From contig JAJRQF010000108.1 in NCBI GenBank assembly GCA_024280375.1, positions 1 through 38,750 of the forward strand: a DNA stretch of 38,750 bases, given 5' to 3'. This document shows positions 25,189 through 33,285 of this stretch, one piece after another. A program made the position numbers and the translations under genes. The notes under the pieces were generated by a model. The model was not told the DNA's origin. It did no database searches and was given only the letters and a program-made list of their open reading frames with translations. Positions within the stretch are counted from its first letter, which is position 1. Every line of letters begins with the position of its first letter. The DNA is from Alphaproteobacteria bacterium. Its GTDB lineage: Bacteria > Pseudomonadota > Alphaproteobacteria > Rhizobiales > Rhizobiaceae.

Positions 25189-26598
25189 ATGTATAAGCCC
25201 TCGATCAACGAAGAAACACTTGCCGCATTTACCACTAATCTTGCAGGGACCTGTATAGCATCTGGCAATGCAGATTACGAAGATGCGCGCGCGGTTTGGA
25301 ATGCCAGTATCGACAAATTTCCTCTGCTGATAGCCCGCTGCAAAGGGGTTGCCGATGTCATTCGATCGGTAAATTTTGCACGCGAGAATAAACTGTTGGT
25401 TGCGGTACGTGGTGGTGCGCATAATGTTGCGGGTAATGCGACTTGCGATGGTGGTTTAGTGATTGATTTGAGTGCGATGACTGCGGTGCATACGGATATC
25501 GTCAATTGTATTGTCCGCGCCGAGGGTGGTGCCACAATCCGTGATGTTGATCGCGAAACACAAATATTTGGCATGGCCGTACCTTTGGGCATCGTTTCGG
25601 AAACCGGTATCGGTGGGTTGACACTTTGCGGCGGTCATAACTGGATGAATCGCTTGCACGGATTCGCCTGTGATAACCTGCTATCGGTTGATCTGGTTAC
25701 CGCCAAAGGAGAATTGGTGCATGCCAGCAAAGACGAAAACACAGATCTTTTTTGGGCAGTTCGCGGCGGCGGTGGCAATTTTGGCATCGTGACATCATTT
25801 GAATATACCGCCCACCCAATTGGTAACATGGTTACCCTTTGCGCACCGTTCTATCCCATAGAGGAAGCGGCGGGAGTTTATCGCGCATGGCGGGATCACA
25901 TGACAGACGCGCCTGACGCCTTTACCGGGAATTGTATGATATGGAGCATACCTGCACATGAAGGTTTCCCTTCGGAATTACACGGACGTGCTGTTGTTGC
26001 TCCAACAGGAGTATACACAGGGCCGCTGGACAAAGCTGAAGCATTTATTCAGCCCTTGCGTGAATTAGGAACGCCGCTTCTGGATATTAGCGGGCCGATC
26101 CCCTATGAGGCGGTTCAACAAGCTTTTGATCCCCATTTTTCAAGCGACAAAAAACGGCACAATTACTGGAAGTCGCTTTTTAGGGACGACCTTACTGATG
26201 AAACGATTGATAAGATTGTAGATCGCGGGATGAATAGACCAAATCCGTGGACGCTGATTTCCATCCGTAATTTAGGCGGGGCTGCTGGAAGAATAACGCC
26301 CGAATCGACCGCGCTAGGTGGGCGCGATGCCAAATTTATGTTGAGCATTGACACATCATGGACAGATCCGAAACAATCTGAAAGCGCAATTGCCTGGACC
26401 AACAGTTTTTGGAATGAAGTGAGGCAGGGCACGCGGGGTAGTGCCTACCTGAATTTTCTCAGTGATGACGACGATCACGACGCGCTAATGTCCGCGTCAT
26501 ACGGCACAGCAAGCTACAGCCGGTTAAAACGGGTGAAAGCCAAATATGACCCGGACAATTTCTTTTCGCTGAATCAAAACATCAAACCTGCCGGGTGA
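25189..26598 (+). CDS. FAD-binding oxidoreductase, berberine-bridge-enzyme-like
   Basis: This encodes 469 residues, with GGAG nine bases before the ATG. The VAO/PCMH-type FAD domain has VAVRGGAHNVAG, in which H78 is the likely covalent FAD histidine, and PLGIVSETGIGGLTLCGGHNW. The position of the second, cysteinyl FAD link is not conserved, so attachment is probably single. The C-terminal BBE segment YDPDNFFSLNQNIKP is intact. The family oxidises sugars, alcohols or aromatic products using oxygen or another acceptor. No signal peptide is seen. It is probably controlled by the divergent GlxA-type regulator. Its 3' end meets the adenylate cyclase gene with only three bases between. Confidence 0.88.
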   Translation: MYKPSINEETLAAFTTNLAGTCIASGNADYEDARAVWNASIDKFPLLIARCKGVADVIRSVNFARENKLLVAVRGGAHNVAGNATCDGGLVIDLSAMTAVHTDIVNCIVRAEGGATIRDVDRETQIFGMAVPLGIVSETGIGGLTLCGGHNWMNRLHGFACDNLLSVDLVTAKGELVHASKDENTDLFWAVRGGGGNFGIVTSFEYTAHPIGNMVTLCAPFYPIEEAAGVYRAWRDHMTDAPDAFTGNCMIWSIPAHEGFPSELHGRAVVAPTGVYTGPLDKAEAFIQPLRELGTPLLDISGPIPYEAVQQAFDPHFSSDKKRHNYWKSLFRDDLTDETIDKIVDRGMNRPNPWTLISIRNLGGAAGRITPESTALGGRDAKFMLSIDTSWTDPKQSESAIAWTNSFWNEVRQGTRGSAYLNFLSDDDDHDALMSASYGTASYSRLKRVKAKYDPDNFFSLNQNIKPAG

Positions 26599-26601
26599 AA
26601 T

Positions 26602-28395
26602 TCACTCTTTGAGCCCAGCTTTGGCTAAGCCACTAATGTAATGATCTAGATCCTCAGGCTTGCGTATATAGAACGACAAGCGCCGCACCTCGCCACAGGT
26701 CAGTCCCGGCGAGTAGCTGATTAGATCCCTCAGAGCATTCTCGGCATTTACGCTTCCAAGATGCCCAAGCGCCGAGGTTAAATTGATGTGCGGCCAGACC
26801 ATTGCATTTGGCTGGCTGATTGCACTTTTTGCGGACACCACCGCTTTTTCATATTCACCCATCGTGATGTAGGCGTATGACCTAACCGCCATGAATGATG
26901 TCAAATGGGGATCTTGCGGTGAAAGGCGTATGGCATTGTCGAAAAATGGGATGGATTCCTCAGGGTTACCGCCATATGCGTGCGCAAATCCGATTCCATG
27001 ATAGGCCTGCACAAATCCAGGGTTCAGTTCTAAGGCTTGCTCAAACTCTTTGATTGCACCTTCATAATCTTTCTTTACGGTACGCAGGCGACCCGAGGTA
27101 AAGTGTGCAAATACGTCCCTTGAGTCGAGCGAGAGTGCTCGTTTCACATTCTTCTCAACGTCGGCAATGGATTGCTCAATATTTGTGCTGTAGCCATTAA
27201 ATACATCATAAAGCTGCAAATAGGCCAGGCCGGTGTAGGCAGTTGAAAAATTGCCGTCTGTATCTATCGCTTTTTGAAATGCAGTGCTGGCTATGACAGC
27301 ATCCTGTTTTGTAAAACGGTAAAGATGCCACATACCGCGCTGGAAAAAGTCCCAGGCATCCAGGTCCGAGGTCGCTCGCCTTTGCGCTCTGTTGCGCTCC
27401 GCGTAACCAAGTTCAGGCTCAATTCGAGCTGAGATTGTGGCTGTAATTTCATCTTGAAGATCAAAAATATCTTCCAGCAGGCGATCAAATCGGTCCGCCC
27501 AGACGTGATTGCCGGTACCAGTATCGATCAACTGTGCAGTAATACGGATACGGTTGCCTGACTTGCGAACGCTGCCCTCTAGAACGTAACGTGCGCCCAG
27601 GTCGCGGCCAACCTCGCGAATGTCTGGCGATTTCCCCTTGTAAGCAAATGTTGAATTACGTGCGACAACAAACAGCCAGTGAATGTGCGAAAGCGCCGTA
27701 ATGATGTCTTCGGTAATGCCATCAGAAAAATAGTCCTGATCCTCGTCATTTGACATATTCTGAAACGGGAGAACGGCGATGGAAGGTTTTACAACGTTGA
27801 CGTCGGGAGATTTGTGCCCGGCTGGGTTAATGCCACTGTGGGGGCGAGAGAGTATGTTGGCGGCCAACGGCAAATTATTTGTCGGCAAAACAGTACGATA
27901 GACGATGACCGGCTCTTTGATGTTTTTCAGATCCTGTAGGCCCAACTCGATAAAGTCTACATCGTGCTTGCCATTGATTTCATTGTAGACTTTGGCGGAA
28001 ACCGCAATACCTTCCGGTTCGGCCAAGCCCTCCAGCCGTGCGGCTACATTGACGGTATCGCCATAAACATCACCGTCCTCGATCACTACATCGCCATAGT
28101 TCAGACCGATACGATGCCGAATACGCCGCTCTTCAGGAAGGGGCAAGTTAAACTCAGCGAGCATATCTTGAATTTTGAGACCGGCAGAAAATGCTTCTGA
28201 AACGCTGCCAAAAGTTGCCAGGAAGCCATCGCCCAAATACTTAACGATCCGTCCACCATGTGCTTGAACGGTTGGCTCGATTATACTTTGCTTCAGTGTC
28301 CGCAAAGCAATGAGCGTGCCATCCTCGTCCAAACCAATCAAACGGCTATATCCAACGATATCAGCAGCAAGAATGGCAGCGAGTTTGCGTTCCAT
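26602..28395 (-). CDS. Class III adenylate/guanylate cyclase with TolB-like and TPR regions
   Basis: This encodes 597 residues from ATG 28395 (AGGAG eight bases upstream); a longer frame to 28515 lacks support. Residues 1-180 are a class III cyclase domain: MERKLAAILAADIVGYSRL with metal ligand D12, GRIVKYLGDGFLATFG with D56, and GDTVNVAARLEGLAEP. Then comes a TolB/FlgO-like segment (PSIAVLPFQNMSNDEDQDYFSDGITEDIITALS) and TPR repeats to the end (GAIKEFEQALELNPGFVQAYHGIGFAHAYGG). No membrane segment is present, so it is probably soluble. This architecture is very common in Hyphomicrobiales; the signal sensed is unknown. Confidence 0.92.
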   Translation of the reverse strand: MERKLAAILAADIVGYSRLIGLDEDGTLIALRTLKQSIIEPTVQAHGGRIVKYLGDGFLATFGSVSEAFSAGLKIQDMLAEFNLPLPEERRIRHRIGLNYGDVVIEDGDVYGDTVNVAARLEGLAEPEGIAVSAKVYNEINGKHDVDFIELGLQDLKNIKEPVIVYRTVLPTNNLPLAANILSRPHSGINPAGHKSPDVNVVKPSIAVLPFQNMSNDEDQDYFSDGITEDIITALSHIHWLFVVARNSTFAYKGKSPDIREVGRDLGARYVLEGSVRKSGNRIRITAQLIDTGTGNHVWADRFDRLLEDIFDLQDEITATISARIEPELGYAERNRAQRRATSDLDAWDFFQRGMWHLYRFTKQDAVIASTAFQKAIDTDGNFSTAYTGLAYLQLYDVFNGYSTNIEQSIADVEKNVKRALSLDSRDVFAHFTSGRLRTVKKDYEGAIKEFEQALELNPGFVQAYHGIGFAHAYGGNPEESIPFFDNAIRLSPQDPHLTSFMAVRSYAYITMGEYEKAVVSAKSAISQPNAMVWPHINLTSALGHLGSVNAENALRDLISYSPGLTCGEVRRLSFYIRKPEDLDHYISGLAKAGLKE

Positions 28396-28714
28396 TTGAT
28401 TTCTCCTCTGTGGGAAACCATACTGGATCGCGCAATTTAAATCTATACAAGATGACGGTACGATTACGCTACCAAGAGCATTGCCGTGCGCGACATTTCT
28501 ACCCGCAACTTTCACTTATGAATTACTGCTGTTGGCAAAATATTGCCAATGATAAGTGTGTCGCAACTTCGACAACAATCCAAATTTAAAACGTTAGTTT
28601 GTCCGCATTGCTGCAGTTGACGATCAGTTTCTCATTCATGCATTCAATGTCCGCTACCTCTAATCTACGATTCATTTGGCGTTGTTACGCGAAGGTCGGC
28701 TATGGGCGGTGGAT
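28396..28714. promoter_or_regulatory. Cyclase upstream region with TTGGCAA dyad
   Basis: TTGGCAA (28532-28538) and TTGCCAA (28543-28549) are perfect 7-base arms around AATA, 137 bases upstream of the cyclase start, and could be an operator. Nothing else is seen in this 319-base gap. Confidence 0.4.
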
Positions 28715-28830
28715 TCAACTGATCGATGCAACACACTTTGTAAATCTCTCAACTAGGGTTTGATATTGCAAGGTCTTTCTTGGCCGTTCGTTAAGCTGAA
28801 CATATCTTAATCTGAACAAATGCCCATGTA
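28715..28830 (-). mobile_element. IS30-family transposase relic, C-terminal end
   Basis: The minus strand reads QLNERPRKTL, QYQTLVERFTKCVASIS and a stop (28715-28717). This is the typical IS30 transposase ending (LNxRPRKTL..xTPxExF..CVAST). Upstream of QLNERP the similarity fades within about ten codons, so only the last 30-40 codons survive. The catalytic residues are gone. The exact upstream limit is approximate. Confidence 0.65.
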
Positions 28831-28849
28831 CCCAATGCGCAACTTCTGA

Positions 28850-29077
28850 ATAAAGCGGAATAGCCCCGCATTTCAAATACGCAGATTAATACCGACGGTG
28901 AATAATATTGACCTGTTTGACCGGCATACGGAATTTCCATTCATCTCCAAGCCTGACCTGGTCGAAAGATTGGAGCAAAACTCGTTACTCAATGAGCTTG
29001 ATCCAAATACGCTCTATGGGGGCGGTGCAAAAGGATATACAGACTGCCCTTTTGAAAAGGATGCGGTTGCAGCTTAG
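28850..29077 (+). pseudogene. Unrecognised coding fragment
   Basis: A frame open from 28850, with a possible GTG at 28898, reads NNIDLFDRHTEFPFISKP, LVERLEQNSLLNELDPN and TLYGGGAKGYTDCPFEKD before TAG at 29075. It has strong protein-like character (amphipathic, sensible composition), but I do not know the family. It has no ATG or good ribosome binding site, and adjoins the IS30 relic, so it is probably the 3' end of a gene cut by that insertion. Confidence 0.4.
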
Positions 29078-29155
29078 TTTTCCCAACTCATCTTCCTCGC
29101 CGTTCGGGCGAGGAGGCTTTGTCAAAACAACCAAACCCGACAAATTGACGACTGC

Positions 29156-29719
29156 TCAGCTTAACGCCGCATCAATCAAAATCTTGGCTGCTCTTTGTGC
29201 ATCCCCTGCTGGGTTTTTAGAGTGGCCGAGATGCGCGGTGACGATTGCCCCTTCCTTCAACAGGAGAAGTTGGCGAGCCAAAGTGCCGGGGTCAGTAACG
29301 TTAGCATTTTCAGCCAATTTCAGCACATGACCATATAGCAGCTTTTTGTGGGTGGCCGCCTGGGCATGAATTGGATGTTCAGCTTCCTGATATTCCGCCG
29401 ATGCCTTTATGAACATGCAGCCGCGATACTCAGGTTTGGAAAACCATTCGCCAAGTGCATCAAACATTGCAATCAATTGCTCTTTTGGCGTTTTGCCGAT
29501 TTCTTCCATCCGGCGAACCATCCAATTGCGAAACAACTCGTCGCGCAAACGCAGCACAGCAAGGATCAGGTCTTCTTTGGTTCGAAAGTGCTTGTACATC
29601 GATGTTTTAGAGATGCCGGTTTCTGCAACAAGCATATCCATGCCGGTGGCATGAAAGCCGTTACGGTAAAAGATTATTAATGCTTTCTGCACCAGTTCGT
29701 CACGTTTGTTAGGTCTCAT
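29156..29719 (-). CDS. TetR/AcrR-family transcriptional regulator
   Basis: This encodes 187 residues from ATG 29719 (GGAG six bases upstream); a TTG at 29731 is less likely. The TetR helix-turn-helix reads ALIIFYRNGFHATGMDMLVAETGISKTSMYKHFRTKEDLI (about 14-54). The ligand domain contains GCMFIKASAEYQEAEHPIHAQA and ends LLLLKEGAIVTAHLGHSKNPAGDAQRAAKIL. Three similar dyads lie upstream (29734-29903), the nearest 14 bases from the start codon, so autoregulation is likely. The divergent gene is a truncated flavoprotein, which may have been the original target. Confidence 0.9.
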   Translation of the reverse strand: MRPNKRDELVQKALIIFYRNGFHATGMDMLVAETGISKTSMYKHFRTKEDLILAVLRLRDELFRNWMVRRMEEIGKTPKEQLIAMFDALGEWFSKPEYRGCMFIKASAEYQEAEHPIHAQAATHKKLLYGHVLKLAENANVTDPGTLARQLLLLKEGAIVTAHLGHSKNPAGDAQRAAKILIDAALS

Positions 29720-29733
29720 CGCTGGCTCCAATA

Positions 29734-29749
29734 GTTACTGATCTGTACA
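29734..29749. promoter_or_regulatory. TetR operator-like site A
   Basis: GTTACTGATCTGTACA fits the pattern TGTRC-N-GATC-N-GYACA on its right half. It sits 14 bases before the tetR start codon, where binding would block its expression. Confidence 0.5.
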
Positions 29750-29863
29750 TATATCAACTTGATTTCATGCGCAAGGCCCATTTGTTTCTCGTCACAATAA
29801 CAATCGCTTACCACTGAATCATGCCTTGATCTGAAAGTTTTTTGAAACTTCTCATTGGCATCG

Positions 29864-29879
29864 TGTACCGATCTGCACA
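29864..29879. promoter_or_regulatory. TetR operator-like site B
   Basis: TGTACCGATCTGCACA is the most symmetric of the three sites around the central GATC. It is 24 bases from site C measured between centres and 130 bases from site A. Confidence 0.5.
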
Positions 29880-29887
29880 TATGCAAG

Positions 29888-29903
29888 TTCACTGATCGGT
29901 ACA
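29888..29903. promoter_or_regulatory. TetR operator-like site C
   Basis: TTCACTGATCGGTACA shares ACTGATC[TG]GTACAT with site A. It lies 10 bases before the first ATG of the divergent flavoprotein fragment, so the paired sites B and C would control that side. Confidence 0.5.
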
Positions 29904-29913
29904 TAAAAGATAA

Positions 29914-30543
29914 ATGGGGACCGAAATGACTATATTTTTCAAAATACTATCAAGCGCAGACACGCATTCGGTCGCGCAAATACAACCATCTGCTGGCATG
30001 TTGGCAACTACTCGCAAAACAGATCCCCTTGCTGGTTTGCCAGGCATCAATGATGTTCCGTTCATGACCAATTCCGATATCATGGATATCGATATTGTGC
30101 CTGAACACCTCATCATCATTGGCGGCAGTTACATCGGGCTTGAATTTGCCCAAATGTTCAAACGCTTCGGCAGTCGGGTCACTGTTGTCGAAATGGCACC
30201 TAAAGTGATTGGTCGGGAAGATGATGATGTGTCTGCGGCGGTGCAGGAAATTCTGGAAAACGAAGGCATTGAATTTAAACTCAGCTCCAATTGTATAGGT
30301 TTGGCAAGGCGTGGTGATCAGGTCGCGGTAACGGCAAGCTGCGAACCGGGCAACGAAGAAATATTAGGGTCACATATCCTGATGGCAGTTGGCCGCAAAC
30401 CCAATACAGATGATCTGGGTTTGGATAAAGCAGGCATCGAAACCGATGCTGGAGGCTTAATCTTATACCCAGGGCTGAGCCCCAGTCATGTCAATTGTGT
30501 AACCCATGTATCCGGTTTGAAGTGTCACCTATCTCTCGGGTAG
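29914..30543 (+). pseudogene. Truncated class I pyridine nucleotide-disulfide oxidoreductase (mercuric-reductase-like)
   Basis: The 209-codon frame keeps only the middle of a FAD/NAD oxidoreductase: PGINDVPFMTNSDIMDID, the NAD-binding LIIIGGSYIGLEFAQMFKRFGSRVTVVE, and the FAD-side SHILMAVGRKPNTDDLGL. The N-terminal FAD-binding GxGxxG and the CxxxxC redox pair are missing, and the frame turns into unrelated sequence after about residue 185 (LILYPGLSPS), so the dimerisation domain is lost too. It cannot be an active reductase. It is divergent from the TetR gene, a common pairing, and the sites between suggest it was once controlled by it. Confidence 0.75.
30498..30540. repeat. Tandem imperfect 18-base repeats, possible IS-end sequences
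   Basis: TGTAACCCATGTATCCGG (30498-30515) and TGTCACCTATCTCTCGGG (30523-30540) match at 13 of 18 positions and are spaced 25 bases. They occur exactly where the flavoprotein fragment turns into unrelated sequence, so they may be the remaining end of an insertion sequence. I could not assign a family. Confidence 0.35.
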
Positions 30544-30681
30544 GTCACATTGATATATAATGATATATTTTTTAAACTCCGTTTTTGGGATTATTGCTGT
30601 ATTTCGTGCTGGTAGCCACCCGGTAGCCACCGCGAAACGAATATCTGGCCAATTAAATCCACAATCGGTTTCTGTTTGGTG

Positions 30682-30850
30682 TCAAAGTAATTGCAGATAT
30701 CCTGTTGTGGCCATCCATTTGGCCCGTTTCAGATGAGCGAGATAGCGCCGGTATGCGCTCTGTTTGTTGTTTTCCTCACAACTCTCAAAAATTTTGCTTA
30801 CCGTTGTTGGTCAGTATTAGATGCAATTTACAAAGTCGTCGTTTTCTGAA
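30682..30850 (-). pseudogene. Second DUF2285-like relic
   Basis: Read on the minus strand, one frame gives RRLCKLHLILTNNGK and the next gives SKIFESCEENNKQSAYRRYLAHLKRAKWMATTGYLQ-LL and a stop (30682-30684); the two are split by a frameshift and a small deletion. It aligns with the first DUF2285 relic (KLYIMLLDAD, KRIFE, HYQSHLKRAK, TSTGYQQLF). The sequence after the stop also resembles that after the first copy (TTCGTGCTG, TAGCCACC, GCGAAACGA, GGCCAATTA in the same order), so the copies share flanking element sequence. Confidence 0.6.
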
Positions 30851-30971
30851 AAGTGCTAAGAGCATACATCTGGCCATTTTGCAGCGAGCAACCGCTCCTG
30901 AATCCAATCTGTCGACTTTTATCGGCGCGGCTAGTGTCGGCTTCGCTGGATATGGCAGGGCTTCACTAACC

Positions 30972-31709
30972 TCAAATTGTATCGCCGCCCATACTTATGA
31001 TCGCACTTTTGAAAAGATGATATGGCCGCTCAGGAAAGGCCGCGTCTTCTAGGGACGCGTTTTGTATCCGATCACATCTGAAACATCTGATGGCAGCTTT
31101 CTCATTGTCCCACGCGTAGAGATACCAGACGGGGGCACAAAGCAGCAGGTGATGAGGCTCTATGTTGCGCGCGCGACAATTTCCATCCGCGTCTGTGTAG
31201 GTCATCTTGAGCATGTGCATCTCCAAGAAAGCTTGGAAAATAACAACCATGCTCTCTGGTTGGGGTGCACTGAAACTGGAGAGAATCTGTGGCGATGTCG
31301 TTCCCGCGACGTGAATGCGTCCGCGCAGGCCATTGATACGATCCCGCAACGTGGATGAAAAAGATGCCGCAAGTTTGCGCCGTATCGAAGCAGAATTCAT
31401 GAACACCCATGGTGCTTCGAGCTTTTCAGCAATCGCAATGCTGAACAGCAATTCAAGGGCTTCCTGGTAGTTTAACTTGAGCCGCCCGATCCCCCATGTC
31501 CGATGTAGCCGTATTCCACCGCCACGGCCTGCGTCCGCTTCGATTGGCAGCCCGCGATCACGTAAAATCGCAATATCTCGGGACAAGGTACGACGGCTCA
31601 CTCCCAATTCAGCGGCTAACATTCCAATGGTCATCAGATCATCTGCTTTTAGCCTGCTCGCCAAAAGGTCTAATCTGTTCAGACGGTCATAGGTATTTTT
31701 ACGTGCCAT
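30972..31709 (-). CDS. YafY-type HTH/WYL-domain transcriptional regulator
   Basis: This encodes 245 residues. The N-terminal winged helix reads RLNRLDLLASRLKADDLMTIGMLAAELGVSRRTLSRDIAILRDRGLPIEAD (about 8-60), then a WYL ligand-binding domain with YTDADGNCRARNIEPHHLLLCAPVWYLYAWDNEKAAIRCFRCDRI (about 165-210). The length is slightly short, lacking most of the WCX extension. It is divergent from the NIPSNAP operon with only 56 bases between start codons, so it is probably that operon's regulator. The ligand is unknown. Confidence 0.9.
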   Translation of the reverse strand: MARKNTYDRLNRLDLLASRLKADDLMTIGMLAAELGVSRRTLSRDIAILRDRGLPIEADAGRGGGIRLHRTWGIGRLKLNYQEALELLFSIAIAEKLEAPWVFMNSASIRRKLAASFSSTLRDRINGLRGRIHVAGTTSPQILSSFSAPQPESMVVIFQAFLEMHMLKMTYTDADGNCRARNIEPHHLLLCAPVWYLYAWDNEKAAIRCFRCDRIQNASLEDAAFPERPYHLFKSAIISMGGDTI

Positions 31710-31765
31710 CCAACAACTGTGCCACTAAATGTCCTATTTGACGATACACAATGAGGAGAGAGCTT

Positions 31766-32125
31766 ATGAAGAAGGATGGGCAGAAAATCGACAGAGTTGT
31801 AGAGATCATCCTTTATCAGTTGAAGCCGGGAGCAGGCCGCCATTTTCATCAGATTATGGAGAATGTTAGCGCCCCGCTTCACCGTGAGGCTGGGTTGGAA
31901 ATCCTAGCCTTCGGAAATTCACTGCATTGCGAAAATGCCTATGTCCTGATTCGCGTGTTCGACAGCCTCGATCATATGGCTGCTTCTCTGAACATCTTCT
32001 ACGACAGCGATGGTTGGAAAAATGGTCCGCGATCTAACATCGTGGACAGCATCAAAACGAGTGCCAAGTCGGTGCTGTTTTTGGATGAAACAGCCATCGA
32101 CACGCTCAAATCAAGCCACTCTTAA
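31766..32125 (+). CDS. NIPSNAP family protein
   Basis: This encodes 119 residues from ATG 31766 (GAGGAGAG five bases upstream); the upstream ATG at 31751 overlaps that site. It resembles small NIPSNAP proteins with a dimeric alpha-beta barrel fold: VVEIILYQLKPGAGRHFHQIM, APLHREAGLEILAFGNSLHCENAYVLIRVFDSLDHMAASLNIFYDSDGW, and a C-terminal tail ending LKSSHS. These proteins may act as monooxygenase-like or stress enzymes; the reaction is not known. It is the first gene of a three-gene unit divergent from the WYL regulator. Confidence 0.8.
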   Translation: MKKDGQKIDRVVEIILYQLKPGAGRHFHQIMENVSAPLHREAGLEILAFGNSLHCENAYVLIRVFDSLDHMAASLNIFYDSDGWKNGPRSNIVDSIKTSAKSVLFLDETAIDTLKSSHS

Positions 32126-32140
32126 TGATAGGACCCATAA

Positions 32141-32647
32141 ATGGTGAACGCAGATCAATTACGGTCAGGGATGACCAGCCATCTTGGCACACCCAGCGAC
32201 TTTGACTTTTTTGCAGGTAATTGGGGCATCAAGAACCGAAGACTTAAACAAAGAAACGTAAAATCTGACGAATGGGATGAGTTCGAGGCAACACAGAAAG
32301 CTTGGGTTTTGCTTGATGGCGTCGCAAATGTGGATGAGTTTGATTGCCCTGAGCGCGGATTCAAAGGCATGAGCATGCGGACGCTCAATCTGGAAACAGG
32401 TCAGTGGTCCATCTACTGGATCAATTCCACAACTGGCCGACTGCTAAATCCGGTGATTGGTGGTTTTAACGGTGATCATGGCTTGTTCTACGGAGATGAG
32501 GTTGACGCAGGTGTTTCCGTCATCTCTCGGTTTGAGTGGTTGGTGCATCCATCATCACCAACATGGAAGCAATCATACTCATGGGATGGTGGCGCGACAT
32601 GGGAATTGAACTGGGTCATGGAACTGACCAGAACCGGTACGATATGA
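32141..32647 (+). CDS. DUF1579-like hypothetical protein
   Basis: This encodes 168 residues, 15 bases after the NIPSNAP gene, with AGGA seven bases upstream. The pattern DFDFFAGNWGIKNRRLKQR...WDEFEATQKAWVLLDGVANVDEF, then GMSMRTLNLETGQWSIYWINSTTGRL and ending YSWDGGATWELNWVMELTR, is typical of lipocalin-like DUF1579 relatives that form a beta-barrel with a WxW core. No signal peptide is present. A ligand-binding or hydrolase role is possible but unproven. Its stop overlaps the next start (ATGA), so translation is coupled. Confidence 0.75.
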   Translation: MVNADQLRSGMTSHLGTPSDFDFFAGNWGIKNRRLKQRNVKSDEWDEFEATQKAWVLLDGVANVDEFDCPERGFKGMSMRTLNLETGQWSIYWINSTTGRLLNPVIGGFNGDHGLFYGDEVDAGVSVISRFEWLVHPSSPTWKQSYSWDGGATWELNWVMELTRTGTI

Positions 32648-33135
32648 CCCAAATTTTCGAAGTTATACCAGTTGATCCAGCCTATCGTCATTATGAAAAG
32701 GCGACCCAATCGCATGGGATCGTTCATCCAAATAACAGCCGCTTGAAATGGTATGATATTGCCCGCAGTGACCAACCCATTGGGTCGTCTATCCGCAATC
32801 TGGCGCAGACTTTCCTCTCAAACCAAACCGGGTCCTCAGGTGTCCCATGCAAAAATGAGCTGGGCTTCGTCCTCTTGCATCGGTGCGGTGAAGGGTTTTA
32901 TTTTCTTATGCTTTGCACTTGGCGTGAGAACAACGAACTCTGGAAAACAGTTTATTACTTAGAAGCTCAAACGATGGCAGATTTCGCGCTTTTCCCGCAA
33001 GAAAAGCAACACAAAGGAACATTCTGTGTTTGGGAAATGAGTGTAGTTTCCCACGAAACACTGGCTTGGTCGGCATACTTGATGTCAAATCGTTCGCAGG
33101 AAGACGTGGACACATATTTGTCGGCGACAATTTAG
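32644..33135 (+). CDS. Unrecognised protein, third gene of the WYL-linked operon
   Basis: This encodes 163 residues. ATG 32644 overlaps the previous stop by four bases; a longer in-frame start at 32536 would overlap it by 112 bases and is rejected. I do not know the family. Features are VIPVDPAYRHYEKATQSHGIVHPNNSRLKWYDIARSDQPI, then a hydrophobic core GFVLLHRCGEGFYFLMLCTWRENNELWKTVYYL and FCVWEMSVVSHETLAWSAYLMS. No signal peptide is present; the cysteines lie in aromatic-rich strands. The coupled start indicates a real gene that works with its two neighbours. Confidence 0.7.
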   Translation: MTQIFEVIPVDPAYRHYEKATQSHGIVHPNNSRLKWYDIARSDQPIGSSIRNLAQTFLSNQTGSSGVPCKNELGFVLLHRCGEGFYFLMLCTWRENNELWKTVYYLEAQTMADFALFPQEKQHKGTFCVWEMSVVSHETLAWSAYLMSNRSQEDVDTYLSATI

Positions 33136-33285
33136 AAATAGTGTTTTTAGAACGCCAGCATTTGGATGCAAAAATCAACTTGCTCGCGGTTGCCAAACTA
33201 TGTTGAAACCTTTGACTGAAATGTAAATAGTTGTCGTTGGTGAGTGCTGTTAGAATATCAAGATCAGCCTGCCTCGCTCGATTAT

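Noticed and set aside
32536-32643. Longer start of the third gene in the NIPSNAP operon
   Set aside because: It would overlap the DUF1579-like gene by over 100 bases, whereas ATG 32644 gives a standard ATGA coupling.
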